Source: Rhodospirillaceae bacterium
Lineage (GTDB): Bacteria > Pseudomonadota > Alphaproteobacteria > DSM-16000 > Inquilinaceae
DNA: 64,000 bases
Reading direction: 5' to 3'
Assembly (NCBI GenBank): GCA_020638575.1
Contig: JACKIH010000003.1
Coordinates: 1,221,501 to 1,285,500 of the forward strand
The notes under the pieces are model-generated. The model was not told the DNA's origin. It made no database searches and worked only from the letters and a program-made list of their open reading frames with translations. Below, in pieces: positions 27,396 to 35,567 of this stretch; within the stretch, counting starts at the first letter, position 1; every line of letters begins with the position of its first letter. The translations under genes and the position numbers were made by a program.

Positions 27396-27791
27396 ATGAC
27401 CTGGCTTTTCGTTGCATTCGGCAGCGCCGTCGGCGGAGCGCTCCGCTTCTGGTCGATCCAATGGGTCGACAGCCTGGCGGAGGAGAGCAGCTACCCCTGG
27501 GGTACGCTGTTCGTCAACGTCACCGGGTCGCTGCTGCTGGGCGTGGTGCTCGGCCTGTTGAGCGGCGAGCACCGCTGGACGGTGATGGAAGCCAACTGGC
27601 GGCAGTTCCTGGTGGTTGGCGTGTTCGGCGGGTTCACCACCTTTTCCACCTTCAGCGTGCAGACGCTGGCGCTGATCCAGGCGGGCGACTGGGGCCAGGC
27701 CGCCCTCAATTCCGTGGCGTCGGTGGTGCTGTGCGTGGGTGGGGCAGCGCTCGGCTGGCGGCTCGGCACCGTGGTGACGGGGGCGGGGTGA
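27396..27791 (+). CDS. crcB: Fluoride ion transporter CrcB/Fluc
   Basis: A 131-residue protein with four membrane helices, the fluoride channel of the dual-topology Fluc family. Family marks: GSAVGGALRFW (about 9-19), WGTLFVNVTGSLLLG with the pore Asn, and GFFGGFTTFSTFS-type track residues (here VFGGFTTFSTFSVQ) that line the fluoride path. It removes cytoplasmic fluoride. The ATG at 27396 is chosen because the upstream frame is Arg/Pro-rich. A single crcB gene suggests a homodimer. Confidence 0.94.
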   Translation: MTWLFVAFGSAVGGALRFWSIQWVDSLAEESSYPWGTLFVNVTGSLLLGVVLGLLSGEHRWTVMEANWRQFLVVGVFGGFTTFSTFSVQTLALIQAGDWGQAALNSVASVVLCVGGAALGWRLGTVVTGAG

Positions 27792-27820
27792 ACCGGCAGC
27801 CCGTTTGCCGGACCGCGACC

Positions 27821-28117
27821 CTACGGCTCCTCTGCCGCGCCCGCGCCGGGGCTTGCGTCCAGCTCCAGGGCTGCCATCACCGCGCAGGAATCGGCGAGAT
27901 CTCCGAACACCCGGCGCTGCGGTTCCGGCAGCACGCGCACCAGGGTCGGCGTTGCCACAATTCCCTCCCCGGCGGCTCGGCCGGGCTCCAGCAGCACATC
28001 GACAATGTCCAACTCGTGCCGGTCCGCCAGGTTCAACCGGCAGAGCGCGCGAAGGTTGCGCACTGCGGCGTCGGAGGCGCTGGTACCGCCCGTGATGAAA
28101 AGGATGAGTCGGTACAC
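27821..28117 (-). CDS. KaiB-domain protein
   Basis: A 98-residue protein made almost entirely of a KaiB domain. The opening strand is LILFITGGTSASDAAVRNLRAL, followed by ELDIVDVLLEPGRA and the diagnostic GIVATPTLVRVLPEPQRRVFGDLAD. In cyanobacteria KaiB switches fold and binds the KaiC ring. Non-cyanobacterial KaiB proteins occur with KaiC in alphaproteobacteria, where they are linked to stress or timing functions. No kaiC or kaiA is in the window, so partner and role are unknown. It converges on crcB (29 bp between stops). Confidence 0.85.
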   Translation of the reverse strand: MYRLILFITGGTSASDAAVRNLRALCRLNLADRHELDIVDVLLEPGRAAGEGIVATPTLVRVLPEPQRRVFGDLADSCAVMAALELDASPGAGAAEEP

Positions 28118-28451
28118 AGCTCGCTCGAGTCCGTGGGCCGCGCTGGCGCGCGCCGATCTGCGGTCCCCGACCGGGTCCGGCCCTCCTCGGTCCCGGCACG
28201 CAGCCGGAAACCGCCGCGCCGCTGGGTGGTGGGCGGACTCCCGTCGGCTTGAGGAATATCAACATGGAAAAGACCTACGATCCATCGTGAACGTGGCGGA
28301 ACCCAAACGAAAGGTTGCGCCTGCCCGCCGCCGCGGCCGCACCGCCACCGCGAAACCGCCGCCGCAGGCATGCCCCCCGGTGCCGAAAATCCGGGTTGGC
28401 ACGCAGCGGACCGCTTTGCTATAGACGCCGCTCACCTCCGCGCAGCACTGG
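28118..28451. other. Intergenic region of about 330 bp upstream of the KaiB gene and tRNA-Asn
   Basis: Only unconvincing overlapping frames rich in Arg, Pro and Ser are seen. The region probably holds the leftward KaiB promoter and the rightward tRNA promoter. Nothing else recognised. Confidence 0.5.
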
Positions 28452-28526
28452 TCCCGGGTAGCTCAGCGGTAGAGCAAGCGGCTGTTAACCGCTTGGCCGG
28501 GGGTTCGAATCCCTCCCCGGGAGCCA
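28452..28526 (+). tRNA. tRNA-Asn (anticodon GUU)
   Basis: A 75-nt cloverleaf with encoded CCA. Acceptor TCCCGGG / CCCGGGA, D-arm GCTC...GAGC, anticodon stem AGCGGCTGTTAACCGCT with anticodon GUU, and T-arm GGGGGTTCGAATCCCTCC. A decayed integrase lies about 200 bp downstream, which makes this tRNA a likely attachment site. Confidence 0.95.
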
Positions 28527-28679
28527 CCGCCTAATCCACAGATATCTATCGCTGCCGAAGCACCCCAGAAACTCTGTTTCATATCAGACAGTTGAAGTCT
28601 TCTGGCGTCCGCACTCGTCCACGCAAATCCCCCCTCCTTTGGTGGATGCATTGGTGGGGTCGACGGCAGTCCGCCCGAG

Positions 28680-29077
28680 ATGACCCACCTTCAACCGCCC
28701 AATGGTTGGAGAGTCGCTTTGCCGAAGCGAGCGACAGGCTTAAGCGCACGACGCGTTCAAGTGCTTAAAAAATCTGGGAAATGCGCCGACGAGCAGCAGA
28801 CTGAAGCCGGTCCGTGGCGCACGTTCCAGCGATACGCCCTCGCCTACCTCAAGACTCGCCAATCCGGTTGGAAAAAGCCGCGTCACGCCAAGCTCCGGCC
28901 GGGCACAATGGAAAATCACGTGGTCCCCTAGCCTCACCGGCAAACCTGATCGTACGCCGGATGGCGGCAAACCGCCGGTCCGACCTGCTCTTTCCCGGTA
29001 CGCGAGACGCCAATTGGCAGGATCGTCGAAACCAGCAACGGAAAGGCCCAATCCCGAACACAGTCACCGCTCCATAG
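28680..29077 (+). pseudogene. Decayed tyrosine-recombinase (integrase) remnant
   Basis: Two frames hold recognisable pieces of a P4-type integrase. In the first (from about 28740) LSARRVQVLKKSGKCAD resembles the N-terminal arm-binding domain. It is followed after a deletion by YALAYLKTRQSGWKKPRHAK, which matches the core-binding domain W-K-x-x-K-H pattern. In another frame (about 28946-29014) NRRSDLLFPGTRDAN resembles the catalytic-domain segment before the last active-site residues. The rest is missing or frameshifted. Its position after tRNA-Asn fits an old island integration. Boundaries are approximate. Confidence 0.6.
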
Positions 29078-29241
29078 CCTCTCGCAGTTTCACTCCCCCC
29101 CCCCACCCAACTCGGCTCTCACACAGTCCGCGTCCCCAACAGGAGATTGCCGGGCTGCAATGGCGCCGCCCCGGCCCCCGATCGGTCAGACCTGCCAGTG
29201 CTGGCCATTGACACCCATTGGCTGTGCCCGGATACTTTGCG

Positions 29242-29429
29242 GCGTCGGTTTCCGAACGGGCAACCTTTCGGAATTAAAAGGGAATACGGTGCGACGGGCC
29301 AAACCCGTCAAGGCCGTGGCTGCCCCCGCAACTGTAAGCGGCGAGGTCCATCGCAAGACACCACTGGCCGAATGGCTGGGAAGGTGCGGTGGCCCAGAGA
29401 CCCGTGAGCCAGGAGACCTACCGGCATCG
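29242..29429 (+). ncRNA. Cobalamin (AdoCbl) riboswitch 1
   Basis: P2 is ttccgaa...ttcggaa, followed by the conserved aaaagggaatacggtgcg core, ggctgcccccgcaactgtaa, and the B12 box gagccaggagacctaccgg at about 29406-29424. A P1 stem can form between gtcggt and accggc. It precedes the DUF4198-cbiM-nikL-cbiQ-cbiO cobalt importer by about 160 nt and is expected to shut it off when adenosylcobalamin is abundant. Confidence 0.95.
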
Positions 29430-29589
29430 GTTTAACCTTCTTGCGTCCGGACGGGGTGATCCGGTGGTGGGTCTTCGATGCGGGTCCTATCCTACAAGCT
29501 GATTTCTGCCGCTGGCGCCAGCTCCCGCAGCGTTCGGTCGACTCCCGTTTGCCCATCCGGTGCGCACCACCCGACGGGGGACTTCGACC

Positions 29590-30360
29590 ATGAACGACCG
29601 TAGCCCGCTCTCCGCCTTGGCCGCCGCTGCCGCCATCGGAGCCTGCCTCGCAACCGGTCCGGCCTTTGCCCATTTCCAGGAACTGATTCCGTCCACGGAT
29701 CTGGCCACCCCACAGGCGCGCAGCCTGGACTTCGACATCGTCTTCACCCACCCGGCCCATGGCGGACCGACCATGGCCATGGGCGCGCCGCTGCGCTTCG
29801 GCGTGCTGCACAACGGTGAGGTCACGGACCTGACAGACAGCCTGGCGGAAGCGACGGTCGACGATGTGCCGGCCTATGCCGCCAGCTATGACGTGCGCGC
29901 GCCGGGCGACCACATCTTCTTCCTGGAACCGGCCCCCTACCTGGAAGAGTCCGAAGGCGTCTACATCCAGCAATTCGCCAAGGTGGTGGTGGAAGCCTTC
30001 GGTGCCGAGGAAGGCTGGACCGAGCTGGTTGGCCTGCCGGCTGAAATCCGGCCCCTGGTGCGCCCCTACGGGCTGTGGACCGGCAACGTCTTCCGCGGGG
30101 TCGTGCTGAGCGCCGGTGAACCCGTGCCCTTCGCCGAGATCGAGGTGGAATACCTGAACGCCGACGGTGTCGCGTTTCCGGCCGGCGTGTTCGGCACCCA
30201 GGTGATCCTGGCCGACGCCAACGGCACCTTCGATTTCGCCATGCCGCGAGCCGGCTGGTGGGGGTTCTGCGCCCTCGGCGTGGGACCGGAAACCGAACTT
30301 GAGGGCCTGCCGCTGTCCCAGGATGCGGTGATCTGGGTTCAGGCCGTCGACGTGCCGTAG
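29590..30360 (+). CDS. DUF4198-domain periplasmic protein of a cobalt/nickel ECF transporter
   Basis: A 256-residue exported protein. The signal peptide ends in GPAFA and the mature protein would begin with His (HFQELIPS). The fold is the beta-rich DUF4198 domain also found beside nickel transporters as NikK. It is the first gene after a cobalamin riboswitch and is followed by CbiM, a NikL-like protein, CbiQ and CbiO, so cobalt delivery to the importer is the likely role. The ATG at 29590 directly precedes a good signal peptide; the ATG at 29560 adds 10 residues. Confidence 0.82.
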   Translation: MNDRSPLSALAAAAAIGACLATGPAFAHFQELIPSTDLATPQARSLDFDIVFTHPAHGGPTMAMGAPLRFGVLHNGEVTDLTDSLAEATVDDVPAYAASYDVRAPGDHIFFLEPAPYLEESEGVYIQQFAKVVVEAFGAEEGWTELVGLPAEIRPLVRPYGLWTGNVFRGVVLSAGEPVPFAEIEVEYLNADGVAFPAGVFGTQVILADANGTFDFAMPRAGWWGFCALGVGPETELEGLPLSQDAVIWVQAVDVP

Positions 30361-30492
30361 CCAAGCCTTTGCCGTGGCTGGTGCCGGTCGGATGGGGCGG
30401 TGACCGCTCCTCCGGCCGGCTCCCAGCGAGCACAGACAGGCCGGAGTGAAACCGGCCCACAACCAAGGCCACGCAAACCGAGGGCACAGCCC

Positions 30493-31113
30493 ATGCACAT
30501 CGCAGACGGCGTCGTCGCAGTCCCCGTCATCGCCACCACCTCCGCCATCGCCGTTGCCGGCCTCGGCCTTGGCCTGCGCAGCATCGATGACACGCGCGTT
30601 CCCCAGGTCGCCGTGCTCAGCGCCACTTTCTTCGTGGCATCCCTGGTGCACATCAATCTCGGCCCCTCCAGCGTGCACCTCATCTTGAACGGGCTGATCG
30701 GCGTCCTGCTGGGGTGGGCCGCCTTCCCGGCCATGTTCGTGGGGCTGCTGCTGCAATCCGTTCTGTTCGGCTTCGGCGGCATCACGGTGCTTGGCCTCAA
30801 CCTGTTCAACATCGCCGTGCCCGCCGTGATTTGCGGCGTCGCGGCCCGGGAGGTGATCGCCACGTCGCGCCCCGCCGTTGCCGCCGCTGTCGGCGGTGTC
30901 GCCGGCGCCGCAGCGATCGCCATGACCGCGATGTGCGTTGCCATCGCCCTGGCCCTGAGCGGGCAGGAGTTTCTGCCGGCGGCTGAAATCGTCGTGCTGG
31001 CGCATATGCCGGTCATGGCCATCGAGGGCCTGATCACGGCCGCCGCGGTGGTGCTGATCAAGCGCGTTCGCCCGGACATGTTCCCAAGCCGCCGCACGGT
31101 CGCCCCCCTGTGA
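30493..31113 (+). CDS. cbiM: Cobalt ECF transporter substrate-binding membrane subunit CbiM
   Basis: A 206-residue S-component with six or seven helices. It starts exactly with MHIADG, where the free N-terminus and His2 form the Co/Ni site in CbiM/NikM structures; this fixes the start at 30493. The segments LVHINLGPSSVHLILNGL and GFGGITVLGLNLFNIAVPAV are the CbiM signatures. It takes up Co(II) for corrin synthesis together with CbiQ and CbiO. Confidence 0.95.
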   Translation: MHIADGVVAVPVIATTSAIAVAGLGLGLRSIDDTRVPQVAVLSATFFVASLVHINLGPSSVHLILNGLIGVLLGWAAFPAMFVGLLLQSVLFGFGGITVLGLNLFNIAVPAVICGVAAREVIATSRPAVAAAVGGVAGAAAIAMTAMCVAIALALSGQEFLPAAEIVVLAHMPVMAIEGLITAAAVVLIKRVRPDMFPSRRTVAPL

Positions 31114-31170
31114 TGCCGTCCATCGGCACCACCCCTTGGCTCAACCTTGTGATCCCGTTGGAGTCTTAAG

Positions 31171-31851
31171 ATGCGCGCCCCACTGTCCCTTGCGGTTCGC
31201 AGCGTTGTCCCGCTCCTGGCAGCGGTGCTGGTGGTCCTGGCTTCGCAGGGGGCCCACGCGCACCGCTTGAACCTGTTTGCCTTCGTCGACGGCCAATCCA
31301 TCCAAGGCTCTGCCTACTACAGTGGCGGCGGAGCGCCGGGCGGTGCGGAGATCGTTGCCTACGGCCCGGATGGGGCGGAAATCGGCCACGCGACCACCGA
31401 TGCAGACGGGAACTTCAGCTTCACCCCAACGCAGCCGGTGGACCATCGCATCACCATTGCCACGGCCGACGGGCATGCCGCGGAATTCGTGGTGACGGCA
31501 GCGGAACTGCCGGCCCCGCTGGCGGCACCCGCTGCCGAACCGCAAGCCCCCGTGGCCGCGGACGAAGCGGAGGCCGGCGAGGCACCGCCAGCCGCCGAAA
31601 GTGAAGCCGTCGCCGATCGGCCCACCGACGTGCCGGCGGTCGCCGCAGCCCCGGCCATCGATCCCGCGGAGCTGGAAAGCCTGATCGGCCGCACGGTGCA
31701 GCGGCAGATCCAGCCCCTGCGCCAGCAGCTGTTCGCCTATGAGGGGGCGATCCACATGCACGATGTGCTGGGCGGCATCGGCTACATCCTCGGCCTGTTC
31801 GGCATCGCCGCCTATCTGATGTCGCTGCGCCGTCGCAAGGTCGCCGGCTAG
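31171..31851 (+). CDS. NikL/CbiN-like accessory protein of the cobalt importer
   Basis: A 226-residue protein with an N-terminal signal segment (about 8-28, ending AHA), a mature start at His (HRLNLFAFVDG), and a carboxypeptidase-regulatory-like beta domain (about 31-105). An Ala/Pro/Glu-rich linker (about 110-165), a short helix and a C-terminal membrane helix (about 197-218) followed by RRRK complete it. This layout is that of NikL, the membrane accessory subunit that replaces CbiN/NikN in some ECF metal transporters. It lies between cbiM and cbiQ, as expected. Confidence 0.8.
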   Translation: MRAPLSLAVRSVVPLLAAVLVVLASQGAHAHRLNLFAFVDGQSIQGSAYYSGGGAPGGAEIVAYGPDGAEIGHATTDADGNFSFTPTQPVDHRITIATADGHAAEFVVTAAELPAPLAAPAAEPQAPVAADEAEAGEAPPAAESEAVADRPTDVPAVAAAPAIDPAELESLIGRTVQRQIQPLRQQLFAYEGAIHMHDVLGGIGYILGLFGIAAYLMSLRRRKVAG

Positions 31852-31860
31852 GTCCGCAGC

Positions 31861-32652
31861 GTGGCCCACAACCACAGCCTGCTGCCGGGTCCCCTTGTTG
31901 CAGAGGAGCTGCGGGACCTCTTTGCCGGCATCGATCCCCGCGTCCGGCTGGTGGCAGCCTGCCTGTTCTGCCTTGCCTGCGTGGCGCTCGGCGGCTTTCC
32001 GGCGCTCGTGATGGGCCTGGTGATCGCCTTGGCCGCCCTGGTCGCCGCACGCCCGCCGGTCCGCGTCGTGCTGCGCCGGATGATGGCGGTGGAAGGCTTC
32101 ATGCTGCTGATCCTGGTCATGCTGCCCTTCACCGTACCGCCCACGGGCGCCGGCGATGTGCTGCTGAGCTGGGGGGGGCTGACGGCCAGCGGCAGCGGGC
32201 TGATGCAGGCCGCACGGATCATCCTGAAGACCACCATCGTGGTCCTCACCCTCACCGCCCTGGTGGCCCGGCTGGAGCCGCTGGAGTTCGGACGCGCATT
32301 GGCCGGCCTCGGCTGCCCCGCCAAGCTGGTGACGCTGCTGGTGCTGACCGTGCGCTACTTCGATGTGTTGCGGCGGGATCTGATCCGCCTGCGCCGGTCG
32401 ATGCAGGTCCGCGGCTTCCGAGCCAGGGCCAACTGGCACAGTCTGCGCAGCGTCGGCTACCTGATCGGCATGCTGCTGGTGCGCAGCTTCGACCGGTCGG
32501 AACGCATCATCGCAGCGATGCGCTGCCGCGGCTTCACCGGCGCCTTTCCGCTGGACCGGATGGCGCCGCTCAGCCCGCAGGATTTCGGCTTTGCCGTGAT
32601 GGCCGCCTGCGCGGCGATCGCCTGCCTGATCCTGGACCACGCTCCTCTATGA
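31861..32652 (+). CDS. cbiQ: ECF cobalt transporter T component CbiQ
   Basis: A 263-residue membrane protein with about five helices and a cytoplasmic coupling segment. The two coupling motifs are visible as MQVRGF (about 180) and MRCRGF (about 220). They transmit ATP hydrolysis by CbiO to CbiM. The start is a GTG at 31861, nine bases after the preceding stop. Its end overlaps cbiO by 4 bp. Confidence 0.92.
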   Translation: MAHNHSLLPGPLVAEELRDLFAGIDPRVRLVAACLFCLACVALGGFPALVMGLVIALAALVAARPPVRVVLRRMMAVEGFMLLILVMLPFTVPPTGAGDVLLSWGGLTASGSGLMQAARIILKTTIVVLTLTALVARLEPLEFGRALAGLGCPAKLVTLLVLTVRYFDVLRRDLIRLRRSMQVRGFRARANWHSLRSVGYLIGMLLVRSFDRSERIIAAMRCRGFTGAFPLDRMAPLSPQDFGFAVMAACAAIACLILDHAPL

Positions 32653-33326
32653 ACAGCGGCGCGTCCCCCTTGCTGACCCTGTCGGATCTGCGCGTGGCAC
32701 GGGAGGATGGGCGCGTCGTGCTGGACGGGGTGAATTTCCGCCTGGAAGCCGGCGAGCGCATCGGCCTTATCGGCCCCAACGGCGTGGGCAAGTCCACCCT
32801 GCTGCACGCCATCGTCGGCCTGCTGGCCTGCTCGGCGGGCAGCATCGAGGTTTGCGGGCAGGTGGCCCGCAGCGAACGGGACTTTGCCGCGGTCCGCCGC
32901 CGCGCCGGCCTGCTGTTCCAGGATAGCGACGACCAGTTGTTCTGCCCCACCGTGGGGGAGGATGTGGCCTTCGGGCCGCGCAACCTCGGCGCCAGCGCGC
33001 CGGAGGCCGCCGCCATCGCCAGCCGCACGCTCGACCGGCTGGGCCTCGCCGGGTTCGAGCGACGGATCACCTACCGCCTGTCCGGTGGCGAAAAGCGCCT
33101 CGTCGCGTTGGCCACGGTACTGGCCATGGAGCCCGAAGTTCTGCTGCTGGACGAACCCACCACCGGGTTGGACGAAGCGGCCGAAGCGCGGATGGTGGAT
33201 CTGCTGCTGGCGCTCCCCCAGGCCATGATTATCGTCTCCCATGACCGCGCGATCATCGATCGGCTGGCCACGCGCGTCGTCCGGTTGCACCGCACCGGTC
33301 TGGAAACGGTTTCCTCCACGGCGTGA
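32649..33326 (+). CDS. cbiO: ECF cobalt transporter ATPase CbiO
   Basis: A 225-residue ABC ATPase with Walker A GPNGVGKST (about 42-50), Q-loop LLFQDSDDQLFCPTVGEDVAFGP, signature LSGGEKRLVAL, Walker B VLLLDEPTTGLD and H-loop VSHD. The QLFCPTV segment is typical of ECF ATPases. It energises the cobalt importer encoded upstream. It is shorter than many CbiO proteins, lacking the C-terminal extension. Convergent with cobB (18 bp between stops). Confidence 0.95.
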   Translation: MNSGASPLLTLSDLRVAREDGRVVLDGVNFRLEAGERIGLIGPNGVGKSTLLHAIVGLLACSAGSIEVCGQVARSERDFAAVRRRAGLLFQDSDDQLFCPTVGEDVAFGPRNLGASAPEAAAIASRTLDRLGLAGFERRITYRLSGGEKRLVALATVLAMEPEVLLLDEPTTGLDEAAEARMVDLLLALPQAMIIVSHDRAIIDRLATRVVRLHRTGLETVSSTA

Positions 33327-33344
33327 GCCCGCACCCTGTCGGCG

Positions 33345-34667
33345 TCACGCCCGGTCCGCGGCGATGGCGTGAAAGAACGTGCCGGTAGCGAGGCCGCTGC
33401 GGCTGCCGGCCGACCCCAGGTCGTTGCCCCAACCATCGGTCAGGTCGACCAGGCCGGCATCTGCACCCGGGTCGGTGACCGTCGCATAGTGGTATTCGTG
33501 GCCGCGCAGAACCCTGCCGGCATCGGCCAGCGCAAACCCCTCCTGCACCACGGCCTTGCGGTAGCCGAGGTTGAGCTTGCGCGTGGCGAAGCTGGTGGAA
33601 TGGCCCAGCAGGCCGCACATGCGGTGGGTCACCCCATCGGCATCCGTCAGCACCTGGCCCAGCACCATGTAGCCGCCGCACTCGCCATGCACCGGCCGCG
33701 TCTCGGCAAACCGGACGAGCCCCGCCTTGAACCGCTCGGCCGCTGCCAGCATAGGGGCGTGCAGTTCCGGGTATCCGCCGGGCAGCCAGCAGGCATCGCA
33801 GTCATCGGGCGGCGGTTCGTTGGCCAGGGGCGAAAAGGTCACCACCTCAGCCCCCGCCGCCCGCCAGGTACGCAGCAGGTGAGGGTAGAAGAAGGTGAAC
33901 GCAGCGTCGCGCGCCAGGGCGATGCGCTGGCCCGGCGGACGCAGGGCGGGCGCCACCCGGCCGGCCGGCTGACCGACCGGCAACTCGCTTGCCGCCTCCA
34001 GCAGCCGGTCGAGGTCGAGTTGTCCCTCGATGGCGTCGGCCAGGCGTTCCAGCCGCGCCTCCAGATCCGCATGCTCGCCCGCCTGCACCAAGCCCAGATG
34101 GCGTTCCGGCAGGATCAGCGAGGCATCGCGCCCCAGCGCCCCGACGATGGGGATGCCGAGCGGCGCGATGGCCTTGGTCAGCCCGATCAGGTGCCGCTCG
34201 CTGGCCACCCGGTTGAGGATGGTGGCGGACACGCGGACGCCCGGATCGAAGGTGGCAAACCCGTGCAGCACCGCGGCCGCCGTTTGCGAATGCCCGCTCA
34301 CGTCCATGGCCAGCACCACCGGGATGCCGAGCAACCGGGCAAGGTCGGCCGAAGCGCCGGTGCGTCCCGGCGGCCCGTCCGCGCCGTCGAACAGGCCCAT
34401 GGCGCCTTCGATCAGCAGCAAATCCGCCCCCGCTGCGGCATCGGCCACCAGACCGGCCAGCAGGTCCGGCGGCATCGACCAGCTGTCCAGGTTCATCGAC
34501 GGTGCGCCGCAGGCCGCTGCGTGGAACGCCGGGTCGATATAGTCCGGCCCGGTCTTGGCCGCGCGGATGGCCACACCGCGGCGCGCGAGGGCGCGCAGGA
34601 TTCCCAAGGTCAGCGTGGTCTTGCCGGAGCCGGATCTGGGGGCGCCGAGAAGAATGGCCCGCGTCAT
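33345..34667 (-). CDS. cobB: Cobyrinic (or hydrogenobyrinic) acid a,c-diamide synthase
   Basis: A 440-residue glutamine amidotransferase. The N-terminal P-loop domain starts MTRAILLGAPRSGSGKTTLTLG and has the KTGPDYIDPAFH motif. The C-terminal class I-like glutaminase domain shows CDACWLPGGYPELH and the nucleophile region HGECGGYMVLGQ. It amidates the a and c side chains; in the aerobic pathway, hydrogenobyrinic acid is the substrate before cobalt insertion by CobNST. The start at 34667 was chosen from the motif position; 29 residues further upstream are non-conserved. Confidence 0.95.
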   Translation of the reverse strand: MTRAILLGAPRSGSGKTTLTLGILRALARRGVAIRAAKTGPDYIDPAFHAAACGAPSMNLDSWSMPPDLLAGLVADAAAGADLLLIEGAMGLFDGADGPPGRTGASADLARLLGIPVVLAMDVSGHSQTAAAVLHGFATFDPGVRVSATILNRVASERHLIGLTKAIAPLGIPIVGALGRDASLILPERHLGLVQAGEHADLEARLERLADAIEGQLDLDRLLEAASELPVGQPAGRVAPALRPPGQRIALARDAAFTFFYPHLLRTWRAAGAEVVTFSPLANEPPPDDCDACWLPGGYPELHAPMLAAAERFKAGLVRFAETRPVHGECGGYMVLGQVLTDADGVTHRMCGLLGHSTSFATRKLNLGYRKAVVQEGFALADAGRVLRGHEYHYATVTDPGADAGLVDLTDGWGNDLGSAGSRSGLATGTFFHAIAADRA

Positions 34668-34674
34668 GCTCCCG

Positions 34675-35514
34675 TCACTCCGCGGCCGGCCGTTCGGAGC
34701 CGACTGCCAGACGGACGGCGCCGTCGAGCACGGAGCGATGACGGACGATCTCACCGATAGCGATCACCGCAGGGGGCTCCAGCCCGGCCGCCTCCATGTC
34801 CTCCACCAGCCGATCGACCTGGCTGAACACCACCCGCTGGTCTGCCGTGGTGGCCGACACGATGGCAGCGCACGGCGTGGTCCCCGGCAGCCCGCCGGCC
34901 CGCAACTCGGCCCGGATCAGCGGCATCATCTTCATCGCCATGTAGAGCACGATGGGCTGGCCCAGCCCCGCCACCCGGCGCCAATCGATGGCATCGGCAG
35001 CGCCGGTTTGCCCGGCACCATGGCCGGTGGCGAGGAAGATGGCCTGGTTGACGCCGCGCAGGGTGGCGGGAATGCCGGCCGCCGTCAGCCCGCTGAGCCC
35101 GGAGGTGATGCCGGGGATGATACGGATGGGAATGCCGGCAGCGCCCAGGGCGGCACACTCCTCCCCACCCCGGCCGAACACGAAGGGATCGCCCCCCTTC
35201 AGCCGCAGCACCCGCCGACCCTTCCTGGCGAGATCCACCAGCGTGGCGCTGATATCCGCCTGATTGTGGGAAGGCTTGCCGCCGCGCTTGCCGGCGAACA
35301 GGCGCTCCGCCTCCGGCCGTGCCAGATCCAGGATCCGCGGATCCACCAGGGCGTCGTAGACCACCACGTCGGCCTGCCCCAGGGCCGACACCGCTGCCAG
35401 GGTGAGCAGCGAGGGGTCACCCGGACCGGCCCCCACAAGCCACACCTGCCCCGGCTCGAAGTCCGGTGCGCCGGCCAGCAGACCGTCCAGCGCCGTACCA
35501 TCCCCGCCGGTCAT
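34675..35514 (-). CDS. cobA: Uroporphyrinogen-III C-methyltransferase
   Basis: A 279-residue SUMT. VWLVGAGPGDPSLLTL and DVVVYDALVDPRIL open the methylase fold; GKRGGKPSHNQ, LKGGDPFVFGRGGEE and the IPGITSGL motif bind SAM and substrate. It makes precorrin-2, the branch to cobalamin and siroheme. It is a stand-alone SUMT without the CysG dehydrogenase/chelatase part. The cobB start lies 7 bp after its stop. It is divergent from cbiD with about 53 bp between starts. Confidence 0.96.
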   Translation of the reverse strand: MTGGDGTALDGLLAGAPDFEPGQVWLVGAGPGDPSLLTLAAVSALGQADVVVYDALVDPRILDLARPEAERLFAGKRGGKPSHNQADISATLVDLARKGRRVLRLKGGDPFVFGRGGEECAALGAAGIPIRIIPGITSGLSGLTAAGIPATLRGVNQAIFLATGHGAGQTGAADAIDWRRVAGLGQPIVLYMAMKMMPLIRAELRAGGLPGTTPCAAIVSATTADQRVVFSQVDRLVEDMEAAGLEPPAVIAIGEIVRHRSVLDGAVRLAVGSERPAAE

Positions 35515-35567
35515 GGCCGCCGCTCCCCGGCGTGACAGCAGATCGTCGCCCGCCTATATCCTGGCCC

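Noticed and set aside
31171..31851. Classical CbiN
   Set aside because: CbiN is a roughly 100-residue two-helix protein; this one is 226 residues with a beta domain and one C-terminal helix, which fits NikL.
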